Positions 10,781 through 22,791 of a stretch of 64,000 nt of DNA are shown piece after piece; the first letter of the stretch is position 1; every line of letters starts with the position of its first letter. Origin of the DNA: Galaxea fascicularis (lineage: Eukaryota; Cnidaria; Anthozoa; Scleractinia; Euphylliidae). The stretch covers positions 6,499,590 to 6,563,589 of the forward strand of contig OX419345.1 in the NCBI GenBank assembly GCA_948470475.1. The letters are read 5' to 3'. The translations under genes and the position numbers were made by a program. The notes beneath the pieces were generated by a model. It searched no databases. It had not been told where the DNA came from and saw only the letters and a program-made list of their open reading frames with translations.

Positions 10781-11251
10781 TTACACAAATACTTTAGCAC
10801 GGATGGAATCCGTTTGCACGTTCAAACTCGGTGTTAATTGTTTGATGTAAAGCATCTCGTTGACAAGACAATCGAATTTGTTCATGCATTTCTTGAGGAC
10901 TTTGAAACAACTAAGGAGGTCCTCAGGGACAGCACCCGCGTGGTCATTGTCATAGTGCTTGCGTACTGAAGATGACGTGCTTTTATGGCCATCCACGCGG
11001 GTATATAGATGCCCGCGCGTGTGGCCAACATAGCTCCCTGTATCACACAAGTTACATTTAAACTGGTACACTACACACTGTTGATTAACCAACTGCGGTT
11101 TGGTGTCACATTCTTTAAGGTCTTGGTCAATTTTCCGACTGACAACAACGGGCTGGATTGTGGTTTGAAGCTTAATGCTAAGGTCTTTCAATTGCGTCTT
11201 CACAATGTTAGCGGAGTCTTGGTCCTTGAAAGGTATGACTACTCGAGTCAC
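10781..11251 (-). pseudogene. Penelope-like GIY-YIG endonuclease domain (C-terminal fragment)
   Basis: The 156-codon frame carries features of the C-terminal endonuclease part of Penelope-like and related retroelement polyproteins: a Cys-bearing segment C-V-V-Y-Q-F-K-C-N-L-C, the Y-V-G core of GIY-YIG with a following R-G-H-L-x-x-R helix, a conserved histidine region, the C-L-V-N-E-M-L-Y-I-K segment with the catalytic-type Glu, and a P-S-L-N-V-Q-T-D-S-I-R-A end. In the family this domain nicks target DNA for reverse-transcription priming. No RT motif precedes it, so it is a 5'-truncated copy. Confidence 0.75.
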
Positions 11252-12199
11252 ATCAAGTCAAAAGAACTAGTAACATAACAGCAGTGGTTGAATGATACTA
11301 AAATAATAATTACTGCACCTAATCTAAGAAAGCAAAAGGTCTTCTTGGAAGCTAATACAGAATGCGCACATATGGACATTTTCAAACGAATAGTCACATC
11401 CTAGTACTCAAATCTAAGCCGGAGTATAAAAAAAACTACTGTCACTTAAAATCATTTTAAGATAATTACGTCCAAGAACGTCGAAACGTCGTCGGTTTTT
11501 TTAGACTTTTTTAACTCTTAAAATGATTTTAAGTCACATCTTGTCGCAGTTTTGTTTATGCCAAAATGTTTTAAAAAGTTGCTTCTTATTCAAATACTCA
11601 AATGAATGAAAAAAATGACTATTGAAACACACTTGAAAATGACTTTCATGTTTAACTTTCTTACCAGACTGTATAAAAAAGAAAACAAGCAAATTCCATT
11701 TATTTTACTCTGTAAAAAACTGTTAAAATGAAATTAAGATAAAATTGTTGATAATGGCTGATTCATGTTTGACCCCTTCTGGGAGTTCCACCTTCCCTTC
11801 CCCGGGACATCTGTGTACCACGCCCAAGATGAGAGGGACCTGAAGACAAGTAAGTAACAAGTATGACAACCAACCAACCAATCAAAACAAACCTAAACAA
11901 CATGATGGACCAATCACAACTTGAAACAGAGACAGGCACAAGGTCACAAAAGCGGGAAAATGCGTGGGAGCAGATAGCGACCGGTTTTGATTTGCTATTG
12001 AACTGGTTGAGATAGGGGTACGAAATCAGTATAATTCTACAAAAAAAAACATGCGAAATTAAACAATTTATAGTACACAGAACAAGTTTTATCTTATTGT
12101 TTTTTTGTAGTTGGCGTGATGTCCCTCGTGGATGTTGCCGACAAAATCACATTTAGATTTAGATTTAGAATTCCGATTGGTCGAGAGTGGCACAATCAA

Positions 12200-14130
12200 A
12201 AACAGGAGCTCATAAATAGAAGCCTCCCTCTCCCATACAAGCCCTCTGAGTCAACCTTTGCGCGTATCTTTTTATTTTTAGAACACTGCGGGTGACTAGC
12301 TTCGCGCGCACTGTTTAGAATGTCCAATCAGAATAAAGCGGCATGTTTACCTCACATGACGTGATCTCGGCGAAAAATCACAGTAATGGCGGGCAGATCG
12401 GAAGACTCTTCGAGTGATGAACTCTGTGAAAGTTCGGATTTTTGCGACTATTTTTGTTGCCTATCATTTAATGGCGTACTCAACCACAGCCAAAACTACT
12501 GGCATAAACAAAAGGGGGAAAATATTATAACCGCAGTCACAGAGCGGAGCGAAACGATGACAAAAACACAGCCGTAATTAGAGCGGATTTTAGCCGTCAA
12601 TTTCACGTGTTGCATAGCTCTCTAAGAAGCCACAACACTAAAGAAAGGATAAAGAGACGAATAGTCGCGAAAGAAACGCAACGTCTTGCTACAAAACTAA
12701 ATAACCGGGCCCGGTAATGTACAAACACTGCAAGATAAAGATTATCATATTACGCGGTTCAAAATTCCTATCCTTTGTGACAAGAGAGAGGCTGTTCTGT
12801 CACTGAACGCACTGAAACGAGCCAAAGCAAAGCTAGACAAAATGCTTCAGATGGCATATAAAGGACCACAGTCGCTAAACAGAAACAACAAGGGTCAAAA
12901 CAAACAGGCGATAAATGCAGAATTTAAACCTAGAAATGACCTTTGGTATCAAAATAAATAACATGCGACATTTAAGCACATGGCTGTTTCGATCACTATC
13001 ACCATCATGCTATCCTCTAAACCACCGTGTTGCCCCACTTAAAACAAGCAAGAAGCTAAATCGGTCTTTAGAGCCGAGATAGAAGCGGCAAACACGCGAT
13101 CAGGAGTCGTATAGGCCTTCCAACCCCATTTTACTTAGCAACTTGTACCAGGCATGAAGATTCTAGAGTGTCTAGCGTACCCGACTTTAAAATTATGTGC
13201 TCGTAGATGGGGCATTGCAGACTCCACTTTCCATCGTCATGAACAAACAAATAAACAGGCTGAAATGGTCCGGTTTGTTCGGCATAAGAATAAACATTTG
13301 AAGGGTAAAGAACAAGGACACGTTCGGGGAAGTGAGCGAGAGGCTCGATCTCGTGTAGAGTGAATGCTTCTTGATGAGATTCAGTATCTCACCACTAAAT
13401 CCAGCTACTGAAAGTTCCCTATGCCACTTTCCCAGAATGTCAGTCTCTTTAGAATTCGTAGAACTTAATTTGTCCTGAAGTTTCTTTCGCAAGAGACCTT
13501 TTACACCGTCCGCAGAAGCACATCCGCCGCTATCACAGGGTTGTTGATTTCACCACTGCTTTCACTCAAGCTCACCTTGTTTTCTTCGCGAACGTGGACA
13601 TCCAAAGACCTTCCAGTTAAAGTTGTGCGATTTTCAGACTCTTTGAAACAACGATTCGTTCTAAAGGACGTGGCTATCGCTTACATAACCTTCGCGATAA
13701 AAAAATTCGAGACGAAAAGACAACACAGAAGTCAGAGGAAGCATAATCGTCGCTGCATTTTTATTACATTCCATGGTTCGACTACATACAAATTGTCTAT
13801 TAACCTTATTCTGTACGAACCAGGTTCTCTCGGTTGTAAAAATTAGCCTGCGGACTAAACAGAAAGGAAAAAGAAGCGAAGGATCGCGACAACGCGCTCC
13901 CCGCCTTTCGCCGCCATTTTATTTTGGATGCTTGTGAGCGGACTTTACCGAAAACAGATGTTCGCGGTAAAATTGAGCCTTCTCTAGAAAAGAGAGTTCT
14001 AAAAATAGAAAGATACGCGCAAAGGTTTACTCAAGGATACAATGCATATGGAGGCTCCTATTTATGGGCTCCTGTCAAAAATCAATATCCCACGAATTGT
14101 GAGCAAGGTTGTTACGTGCAATTGCCTGCA
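12200..14130. other. Unassigned insertion inside C2, short ORFs only
   Basis: Relative to unit 4 (61542-62230) this is additional sequence between the terminal exon and the rest of C2. It holds short ORFs: plus 12386-12577, starting with a Ser/Glu/Asp-rich segment, and minus 13193-13492, whose first about 50 codons look protein-like (R-K-K-L-Q-D-K-L start, W-H-R-E-L-S motif). Neither is long or has a recognised domain. It probably contains relics of one or more mobile elements. Confidence 0.3.
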
Positions 14131-16146
14131 CTAATCGAAAACTGCTTGTGACATAGTCACAGACATTGCAGCAGTTTTCAACTCAGAGCCGCAAAAAGAA
14201 CAACAAAAAAGATTAATCAGCTTAGCTTAAGCTTATTGCAGTTCTACACAGACAATACGGACAACTGTTCACAAAGAGTAATGTTACAGGGGTGTGTGAA
14301 CTATTCAATGAGGAGAATACTGTGATCTGTCCAAGTCTAACCTGCTAAAAGAAGGAAAAACATTGTTACGTTACTTCCTTGCGATTAAAACCAAGGGACA
14401 CAGGCGGCACAAGCGCACGCTCTATACATTTATTTGAAACTTTGACATTTCTACTGCAAACACAAGAAAACTATTTGGTTTATTTAGGCGCCAGGCATTT
14501 CCATCATTGTTAACAACCTTCAAATACCTCAATAACCTTATTGTAACTAATCATACAAATGTCTTTTAATGTGATGTAAGAAGGAAATAAGCCAATAGCT
14601 TCCTTTGATTGGTTCTCACAGATGACTCAAACTGAAGGATTACAAGAGAGAACGTCCATCTCATGTTGGAAAAAGTTCAGCGACTACGCGGATTTCAAAC
14701 AACGTCCTGACCTCTTGGCGAAATCCCCTTATGGTGGACCAGGTTGCTGATGTGCCAGGCCTTTTTAACTGCACTACTCTACCTTTAGGTCGAGTTGGAT
14801 CTGTGAAGGAAAACAACTGAATTGGTGATCAGTTCAAACTCAAGTTCAGCATATGCAGTACTTAAATTGAATTGCATCTTTAAAAGAAAGAGTGAGCATT
14901 ACACCACGCTTTCATAAACAGGTTTAAAGCAACTCGGAAGTGCCATGTTGGCATGGGATTTGGAGTCACGGAATACCGCGCACAGTAGAAACTTCAAGAT
15001 GTAAGGAGTGGAACTTTCAAATTTCAAACCACTGACCTCCCCAGGATCCTCGCTCTTCCTCATTGCCAACCAGCAGATCTAACGATTGAAGAGAGAAGAC
15101 TGGTGTGCCAAGTGATGTTTTAAAGCACACCAACAAGACTCGTAATCAATCTTGTACTCTTAGTTAAATCTCACCCCATACTGACCAGATCGCAAACAGT
15201 TCTGTGATAGTCTGCAATCATATGGAAACGTCAGTACTTCTTGAATCGTTGGCGATCTGGAATCATCTTTTCTATCCTGTGGGATCCCATTCAGATACGA
15301 GCAGCGTTAATAATGAAAAATTATTTTATATGGAGGAAAATAGGCTGTACGAGTGTCTTTACTATTAAAACAGTGAAACCTTAAGAATAATAGAAAAGAG
15401 GCAGACAATTGGGTAAAAATTGTGAAGGCATCTGCAGCAGATGCGAAGACAAAATTCTGTGGTGTCAGAAGTGCGTACAAAAGTAATTGTAGGGAACGAT
15501 AATGCTACCAATTTGATAGGGCGATATTCCACCGATTAAAAGAGGCTGCCCATTTCCCACAGACCAGTTACCACATTTTGAGTATCTTCGATGTCTTTTC
15601 ACTCAGCGCCATGTTTTTGACTTAAAAAAATCTTGCCCATGCCAGATACTAATGACCTGAAACGAAGCTTTTGTCATATCGGGGCTTGATTGTGGAATAC
15701 AGTAACTTTCCCCAAGTTGGGATATTAAGAAGGCATCTGACATATCGGATTCCCACACGGCAATCATGTAAAACACTGAGTGTTAATGAGTTTTACATTA
15801 CAGACCGAGCTTTGGATAACTTTGTTTCGCGGTCGATTGCGATGCTTTGCTATTATACCAACGGCGCCCTTTGCGATCGTTAGCGATCTGCTATCTGCAA
15901 TCCGAGATCGACTGCAATGGAAACCAGGCTTTAAGGTCACAAAGAAGCACCACCACAAGAAACTATAACTAAATGGCCTTAGTTCGATTGTAGAATTGAT
16001 TTCATTTAACGATGTCAATGATTAGTCCACATGTCAGTCTGAGAAACGAAGTGGATATCATACAGACTGAGGAGGACTTGACCGGAGTTTCCAGGAATGG
16101 GGTTAAACTCGCAAACTACAAATTTGGACCTCTTTAAAGTGTTTAC

Positions 16147-16907
16147 GACACGAAATATTTTATTAGCTTATCAGGAAGAACTTTCAAAATGACGAAGAAT
16201 GGAGTTTATTTTATTGTGATAGCATTCTTGGTTGCCGAGTTATTCAAAATTTTGATTTATGTGACGTCACAAGGCGGACACAAAATGATGTAAAATCAGA
16301 AAACATGGAAGGCTTTTTCTGTCTGGAACTGAAACTTTTTACAGTTGTTATACTCATCACGAAGTTCCATTTTATGGTCCACTGTGACATTTCTATGCCA
16401 ACACAATGGGTTCCAGGCCGTCTCCATCCAAAGGATAAAATCAGAGCTTCCCACCCCAAGAAGTGCTGTTTGCTCGTGATGTTCACTCACAACTTCGTTC
16501 CCAGGACCTTTCCCTTTCCCGCCCCACCCCCAAAGCGAAGGGAAAGGTCCTGGGAACGATATTTGTTCATTCAGTGGGTGTGAGCAAATATGGACATTAC
16601 ACAGTACAAGTATAAATAAGTCTGTCAGACTGTGGCGCAACAAATAAGGAATTTTTCATTTTAGGAAAGTAGAGGTAACCCCTATCACAATGTGTAGTTC
16701 TGGCAGCATATCAACCCTGCAAAATTTCAACCCTGTGGACTTAGTATTTGTTCAGATATTCCATATTTTGTGATTTTACTTCATTTTGTGTCCGCCTTGT
16801 GACGTCATAAGTCCTCTAATTTGCATAAACCAAAATCTTGAATAACTCAGCAACCAAGAATGCTATTACAATAAAACAAACGCCATTCTTCATCATTTTT
16901 TCGTGTC
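16147..16907. mobile_element. Non-autonomous DNA transposon with long terminal inverted repeats
   Basis: The left part (16190-16303) and the reverse complement of the right part (16768-16893) share long imperfect inverted repeats. Shared blocks include a tgacgaagaatgg-type block, atagcattcttggttgc, and tgacgtcacaaggcggacac followed by aaaatga. Both ends carry gacacga. The centre holds a perfect 22-bp hairpin (16495-16559). No transposase is encoded, and the small ORFs across it are by-products. Confidence 0.65.
16495..16559. repeat. Perfect 22-bp inverted repeat (hairpin)
   Basis: The arms at 16495-16516 and 16538-16559 are exact reverse complements (tcgttcccaggacctttccc with a tt end), separated by 21 nt of C-rich loop. 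It lies in the middle of the TIR element. Confidence 0.8.
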
Positions 16908-17099
16908 ATATACACTTAAATACAATCACTTTGGTGTTTGCCTAGTATAATCTCTATCAAGTGATGAGAACAGCCATTGAGAAAATTACTTACCTTGTTT
17001 GGTTTTAGCCGTAGCCCCAGTTCCCGTCGTTGTCGAGGGCTGAGATACAGACTGGGCACCAGTGCTAGAGGACTCTCCTGCATTAGTTTAGTTGGTTAA

Positions 17100-18076
17100 A
17101 CGTCGGTCGACTCATGAAACTTCTGTCACCTTTATTTTCACTCCGTGGTTTATAAATATACAGAGAAAACAGGCCTTAGTTAGGGCTATTGGAATCTAAA
17201 GAGAAGATCTGGGATAACAACTCTTTTAAAAAGATAATTAGGCTTCTTTTTCGAAAAAAATATACAGTCAAGGACTGCATGTCGCTACTGCTTTAGAATA
17301 TCTTCCCATAAACGTGAAAGGTACGCGAAACCGGTTGGTCAGTTGTTGAGGAAGCATTGTGTGAATGGTCAATCACCAGTCTTTACTCTTATATGTTCTG
17401 AAAGTCACGAAAGTCACACTTTTCTGATCAGACGTGTTATTCGAATTTTCGCTCAGTAATTATAACACTTATCTGATCTTGCTCGCACTTTTTATTTCAA
17501 CGGTCAAAAACGCTGAACGGAACACCGAACGACGGCATTTCGGATCGAGAAAAGTTTCCGAAAAGCAAGCCGGGAGGACAACAGTTTCAGATGTAACGTG
17601 AAAAAGAGTAACTCAAATAGTATGTTCTTTTTCAGGATAGTACAGTAAGTCTGACTACCGTACCACAGCAGGAGCCTATACCCAGTCATTCTCAAAAGTG
17701 GTGAACTTGCGGAGCGACTTGTTTCCTACCCATGTAACTCACATTTCCCAACGCACAAAATACATGGTTATCGATACGTTTTTCTAGGTAAAGCAGAGTT
17801 CTAAGTAAGAACATGCAACAAGGACAATGTGTTTACCCATCTCAGGGGAGGCACAATTCTTTTAAGGTTTTCCTATAGTACAACTAAGAAATTTAAACTA
17901 TAGTTACAATTTTAAATGTGCTTCCTATTTCTCAATTGGACAATTAATATTAAAGACCTTACTAGGTTAGCTATACGAAGCTGGACCGAGTCAGTAAAAT
18001 AACGATAATTAATAGATTCATAGTGATGACTGATTAGCCTTCTACCTCCATCCTCTCTTGGTATCAACCTAGTTAC
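17100..18076. other. C2 intron, nothing recognised
   Basis: A/T-rich sequence lies between the 84-nt exon and the 18.1-kb exon of C2. Its first part is homologous to 10040-10200 and 50315-50500. No coding or structural signal was seen beyond that. Confidence 0.3.
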
Positions 18077-18759
18077 TGTCAGCCTCTTGTCTCCCGCTTC
18101 GTCTCGTTCGCGACTCCGCATCTTCCGACAGCTCCACCACTTCAGTCTCGGGATGGGTCTGTGAAACAGGCACGTTCTGTTTGTTGGGGTCTTCTGATAC
18201 CTCTGTCACCCTGATTGTGGGCACAGTGGCGATATTGCTAACTGTTAACTGCTAACAGGTTCAGTCTCGAGGCCGGCTTTCCAATGACAGCTGTCTTGTG
18301 TCTGAACTTTGACTGCCGGTAACCCTACCGGAGTCAAATGAGACACAAGAGCTGGTTAATTGAAAAGAGAGTGTGCCTAGGTTGAAGATCACACATATGG
18401 CTAAATGCGCCGAAATTTGTAACATAGAGGCGCGCCATTCTTTTCGGCTGCCTAAATTGGCTATTTTTATTTATGATTTGGAGCAGCAGTTAATGTGATA
18501 AAATCAAGTCAAAAACAACACTCTAGCGCAATGACTCAATCAGAATTCGAAAAAGTACGCGTAATAGGCGCCGAACGCGGGAAAATGCGTGCAAACAAGT
18601 GACGATTAGTGTTATGTTCCCTCTTATTGGTCAAGAAAGTGGCACCAGTTTTGGTAACCAATCACAGCATAGCAAAGCAATGCGAGTCATGATAGCACCA
18701 GATTTACTTTCCACAGTCGACTGAAAACCGCTCTATTCATAATTAGTATAAAGCTACTA

Positions 18760-19275
18760 GCATTCTATCACGAATGCCGGTCTCTGAGTGACTATGGCTA
18801 CTCGCTATCTATGTCGGAAATCAGTGTACTTACAGGTATTGTTACATTTGTTAAAATTTGTTAAGTGAATGTGTGACGGATGCTACCGCGTGATAGATTT
18901 CACAATATCAGTTTTCCATTTGTTAAAACAAGATCAGATTACTTCGTGGTTATCTTTTTTGGAGGGAATAATGCGGACTTGTGAGTTGTGAGAACCTAGA
19001 AATTAAAGGAACGTGGTTAACCAAAAGTGAATTGTCGTGGATTTCTTGGGGCAACGGAGCCATTCGCGACATCTATTCTGTGATAGATAGTGAGTAGCGT
19101 TTGCGAACAAAATGGCGGCCACTTATTCGTGTTTTCAAAGTGTCTGCGGGTAGAATTCAGATAATTTACTTGTTTAGTTTTGAACGACAAGTAGTTTATA
19201 CTGAAACAATAAGATTATGACCTCGAGATTTCTATCGTGCATAGAAATCTCGAGCTCATAATCTAATTGTTAAAT
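18760..19275. mobile_element. MITE-like foldback element, copy 2
   Basis: This is the same family as 3274-3570: ctatcacgaatgccggtctctga at the left, then, after about 240 bp of extra sequence, tctgtgatagatagtgag, aaaatggcggcc and the tagttttgaacgacaagtag block. It ends in a hairpin (19210-19262) with arms gattatgacctcgagatttctat and its near-complement. The hairpin differs in sequence from copy 1 but is paired in both. Confidence 0.55.
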
Positions 19276-19279
19276 ATAA

Positions 19280-19890
19280 TGTGCTGAGTCTGATGCGACA
19301 CTTTAAACACTTTATCCACCATGCAAAATTGCCGTAACCATGCATTGAGGTCATCATAATAGCAGCAACAATGGCAGAAACTGCCGGAACATGTATTCTA
19401 TGAAAAATGTTGTTCCTTTGTGAAAATCATTAAGGTATAATTAGCTTTCCATTCCGATTGGGTCCAGTTGCTTATTCCGAGACACCCTGCCTTTCTGAAA
19501 GGCTCTCAGTGCTAGCAGGCTGATTCGGAGAGTGACAACCATGTGAACGGAGCCAGCCTGTTCCTTCCAAAAAGGCACGGCAAAGTATTGACATCTGCAA
19601 CAAAAAGACAATGCAAGTTTCTCTCAATTTATTGAAAGACAAAGTAAGAAAAGCGAATGACACACATGATACCGCGCGAACTGAACATTTACTCACGCGA
19701 GGGCCTTCACTTAATTTCGCGCGTTGCGACTGTTTCCGAGAGGTTTCGCCCGCAATTGCCTTAGGGACTCTTCGTAATTAAATTTTTAGTCGTCCAAAAA
19801 GCCACTAAAATGTTCAACTATGCACGACAGCGCGACGGCAAGAGAGATTCACGTCAGCACTTCTCGGTTACGGTATTCTGTTTTAACAAT
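19280..19890. other. Upstream region of TRIM2, nothing recognised in most of it
   Basis: The last about 170 bp (from 19720) are homologous to 27390-27490 and 52650-52740, upstream of TRIM3 and TRIM4. The rest has no counterpart in the window and no supported ORF. Confidence 0.3.
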
Positions 19891-19891
19891 T

Positions 19892-20327
19892 CCCCGGGAA
19901 GGAAGGAGGGGGGAGGTACTCCCATATTTGGGCTATATAGGTATGTGCCGCGGGATAGGGTAACTTTTAATTTTAAGTTACATTCATCAATTTTTAACTG
20001 ACCAGAGTAGCATCAAACCATGTCTGAGGGTACAGTTTTTTGGACTTTAAGAAATCGTTAAATAAAGTAGAGTCTCAATTTTGCCTAAGTTGGCATAGTA
20101 TTCCGGGGTGATCCTTAACTCTGAAAGATTACCACGTTTATGGTGACGTATTATTAAACAGGGCTTAGTCTAGTATTCTTTGTTGTGTCCGGGTTTGGGC
20201 CTTAAATAGGGTATCAATATTCGTTAAATCATCCTTAAATAGGGTCAAGGCTTAAGACCCTTCGCGGCACACACCTATCCGAAATTCGTAGGAGTACCCC
20301 CTCACCCTCTCCCCTGGGAACATTTCT
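19892..20327. mobile_element. Inverted-repeat-ended insertion in the TRIM2 5' flank
   Basis: TRIM3 and TRIM4 read from a ttctgtt-t/a-taa block almost directly into the tctcagaatcaag block. Here about 435 bp intervene. The left end reads cccgggaagg...ggggaggtactccca and the right end tagg-agtaccccctcaccctctcccctggg, forming G-rich/C-rich inverted ends. The interior includes tgggctatataggtatgtgccg. No protein is encoded. It places a mobile element about 210 bp in front of the TRIM2 start. Confidence 0.55.
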
Positions 20328-20398
20328 TACAAATCAGGAAATTTTTTATTTCTCAGAATCAAGGAATAAGCGTCAAAACACTTCAATTCACACTCTCT

Positions 20399-20408
20399 GA
20401 TTGGCTGA
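20399..20408. promoter_or_regulatory. Conserved inverted CCAAT box upstream of TRIM2
   Basis: gattggctga (a CCAAT box on minus) sits 136 bp before the ATG. It is preserved in context (attcacact-t/c-tctgattggctgatatcat) before TRIM3 and TRIM4. No convincing TATA box was seen. Confidence 0.4.
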
Positions 20409-20534
20409 TATCATACACCCGACATAAGCATCACAGGACCACAAGACTTCATTGTTTTGACACTTTTGAGACATTGTTTGTCTCAAAGTGTGTTTAATTT
20501 GTGGGTGCGATATTTCCGTTTCGTTACATTTATG

Positions 20535-22791
20535 ATGGATACTCAAACCTTCCTGCACAATCTTCATGAAGAAGTATCCTGTTCTGTGTGTATGACCAAG
20601 TTCACCGATCCAAAGCAGCTGCCTTGCTTGCACAACTTTTGCCTTCACTGCCTACAAAGGATTCAAGAAACCAGTGGAATTCGAGAAACCATTTCATGTC
20701 CTGAGTGTAGGCAAGACTTCATGATCCCTGGAGGCGGCGATCTTAACGCTTTGCCGACAAACTTTCGAATCAATAGTTTGTTGGATGTGTTGGCCATCAA
20801 AGAGTACAATACAAGCGGCGCCAAGTGTGGGAATTGCGACAAAAGAAGCGGAAAATGCTTGTACTGTTTCCAGTGTTGTTCGTTCTGGTGTGATGACTGT
20901 CTGCCTCTGCATAATGGCATCAGAGCAAATAAAGAACACCATGCGCTGGCTTTGAAAGACTTTCAAGATGAGGACTTTGAGAACATTTTAAAGCGGCCGG
21001 CATTTTGCGGAAAGCCAGGCCACGAGAAGAAAGAATTAGAGCTGTTTTGCAGGGTATGTGAAGTTGCCATTTGCAACACTTGCGCCTTTACAGATCACGA
21101 AGGTCACGCTAAGATGCCTTTGGAATTAGCCGCAAATGAGCGCAAGTTAAGAGTGAAGGCCGCAATCGAATCTCAGAAACGAAGGGCAAAGAGAAAAGAG
21201 AACAAACTAGCTCAGCTCAAAGAAGACCGTGTTAAAGTTCAAGAACAAGCCGCTAGAGTGAAAAGAGACGTGCAGCAGTTCATTGAGTTTTTTCAGCATT
21301 TGTGCGGCGATTGAAGCGAAGAAGATGGAAATCTTTGATGACGTGGAAAACAAAGTGAAAGCATCACTTGAGAGTCTGGAGTTCCAAAGGCACGAGATTG
21401 AAGAGCAAGTGAAAATGCACAAGACTGCAATCCAGAAAAGCGAAACACTTTTAAAACGTAGCACCAGCGCTCAAATCGTGCAGCCGAATGAATTCTTGGA
21501 GAAAATATTTCAGGAGGAAGCTGACCATTTGCAAGACGATAAATCTGACCTTGACGGCCTACGTCTAACCGCATTTGTCTTTGTGAATAATCGACGCCTG
21601 TTTGACTTTGTAAAATCTGAACAAATTGGTTTTGTGAAAAATTTTGTCACCAAGACCAACCCGCAACAATCAGCAGCTGAAGGGAAAGGAATCAGTGAAG
21701 GGACCGTTGGACTTGAAGCACAGATTGTTGTAACAACAAGGAACGCTGAAGGAGACCAATGTTACGAAGAGCGTGACTGTGTAACAGTGGCAATAAGAAA
21801 TCGTCAGGGACATGACTGTGCGAACTTAGCGCAAGTCCAGGATAACAAAGATGGCACTTACAAGATCAGTTACTTTGCCAAAGAAACCGGAACATGCCAG
21901 GCATCAGTGAAGGTAAATGGAGAACATGTTCATGGCAGTCCTTTTGAGGTTCAAGTCCAAACCAGACAGTACAAACCAATTTTATTTGGACGAAAAGGTT
22001 GGGCTGCTGGAATGTTAAATTATCCTTGGGGGGTAGCAGTGAATGAGAAAAATGAAATTGCAGTGACTGAGATTGTTAAGCATAGGATACAGATATTTAA
22101 CAGTGATGGAAACCTTTTGAGATCTTTTGGCAGAGAAGGTTCTAAGCAGGGAGAGTTTAACTGGCCTACTGGTATAGTTTTCCATCATGATAACATTATA
22201 GTGGCGGACAGTCGTAACCACCGAATTCAACTCTTTACTTATCAGGGTGAGTACGTTGGTCAGTTTGGAGGAGAAGGAAGTCTTGATCACCAGCTTAAGA
22301 ATCCTCGTGGTTTGAGTACTGACAGTGATGGCAACATTATTGTTGCTGATTTAGGTAACAAATTAATCAAGATCTTTTTACCTGATGGTCAATTTATGCG
22401 TAAAATTGGCACAGAAGGCTCTTTCATTAATCCCATTTACTGTATCCAACATGGCGACTATCTGATAGTGTCAGACTGTGATGGTGACTGTGTACAAGTT
22501 TTCAATAAAGAGGGAAAATTTCTTTATAAATTTGGAAAGAAGGGGAATGGAGATGGGGAGTTTAATGGGCCTTGTTGCCTGTCTGTAAGCAAAGCAGATC
22601 ACCTGTTAGTTTGTGATGTAAGGAATCACAGGGTGCAGGTGTTTGAACTGAGTGGAAAGTTCATCAAAATATTTGGTACAAAAGGGAAAGGGGCAGGAGA
22701 GTTTGACTGGCCATTCTCTACAGCGGTGCTTGGTGATGGCAGGATAGTGTTGTCTGACTATCGTAACCATCGCGTTCAGATTTTTGAATAG
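20535..22791 (+). pseudogene. TRIM-NHL protein, copy 2 (TRIM2), frame broken by a 7-nt insertion
   Basis: From the ATG at 20535 (a second ATG lies directly before it at 20532; only the 20535 one is shared by all copies) the frame encodes a C3HC4 RING, two B-boxes and the start of the coiled coil, then stops at 21314 (259 codons). Compared with TRIM3/4, seven bases (gtttttt, 21287-21293) are inserted after ttcattga. The remaining frame (to 22791) encodes the rest of the coiled coil, a filamin-type domain and six NHL repeats with no further break. Alternatives to a null allele are translation of two half proteins, an assembly error, or splicing; the insertion creates a ttttttcag tract but no matching donor is evident. 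The family is an E3 ubiquitin ligase with a ligand-binding propeller. Loop residues of the NHL repeats differ from the other copies. Confidence 0.8.

Larger units (their letters stand above)
10400..11280 (-). mobile_element. Penelope-like element, 3' fragment
   Basis: The fragment is defined by the GIY-YIG-type ORF (10781-11251, minus) and the adjacent hammerhead-like terminal motif (10679-10714). The reverse transcriptase part that should precede the endonuclease is missing to the right of 11251, where homology to gene C flank begins near 11280. The fragment sits where the upstream exons of C1 would be expected. The left limit is uncertain. Confidence 0.55.
11763..18241 (-). pseudogene. RG-rich gene C, copy 2 (degraded, with extra 5' exon)
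   Basis: Recognisable minus-strand exons are 18077-18241 (acidic, ...E-V-V-E-L-S-E-D...; donor gtaact), 16994-17077 (84 nt, Ser/Thr-rich), 14712-14800 (89 nt instead of 96) and the terminal exon 11763-11839 (acceptor cttcag, G-P-S-H-L-G-R-G start, stop TGA at 11763). The 51-nt exon present in other copies is precisely missing near 14345. The 7-nt loss in the third exon breaks the frame and its donor is gtcagg. The 18.1-kb exon is assigned here because it ends in phase 1 and would join the next exon in frame; it has no second copy in the window. Introns contain several insertions, including the TIR element at 16.1-16.9 kb. Confidence 0.45.

Noticed and set aside
16305..16583. Plus ORF of 92 codons in the TIR element
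   Set aside because: It runs across an inverted repeat and a hairpin with no protein-like features.
20663..20966. Minus-strand ORFs of 85-90 codons inside all TRIM copies
   Set aside because: They are antisense shadows of the conserved RING/B-box coding sequence; conservation follows from the plus frame.
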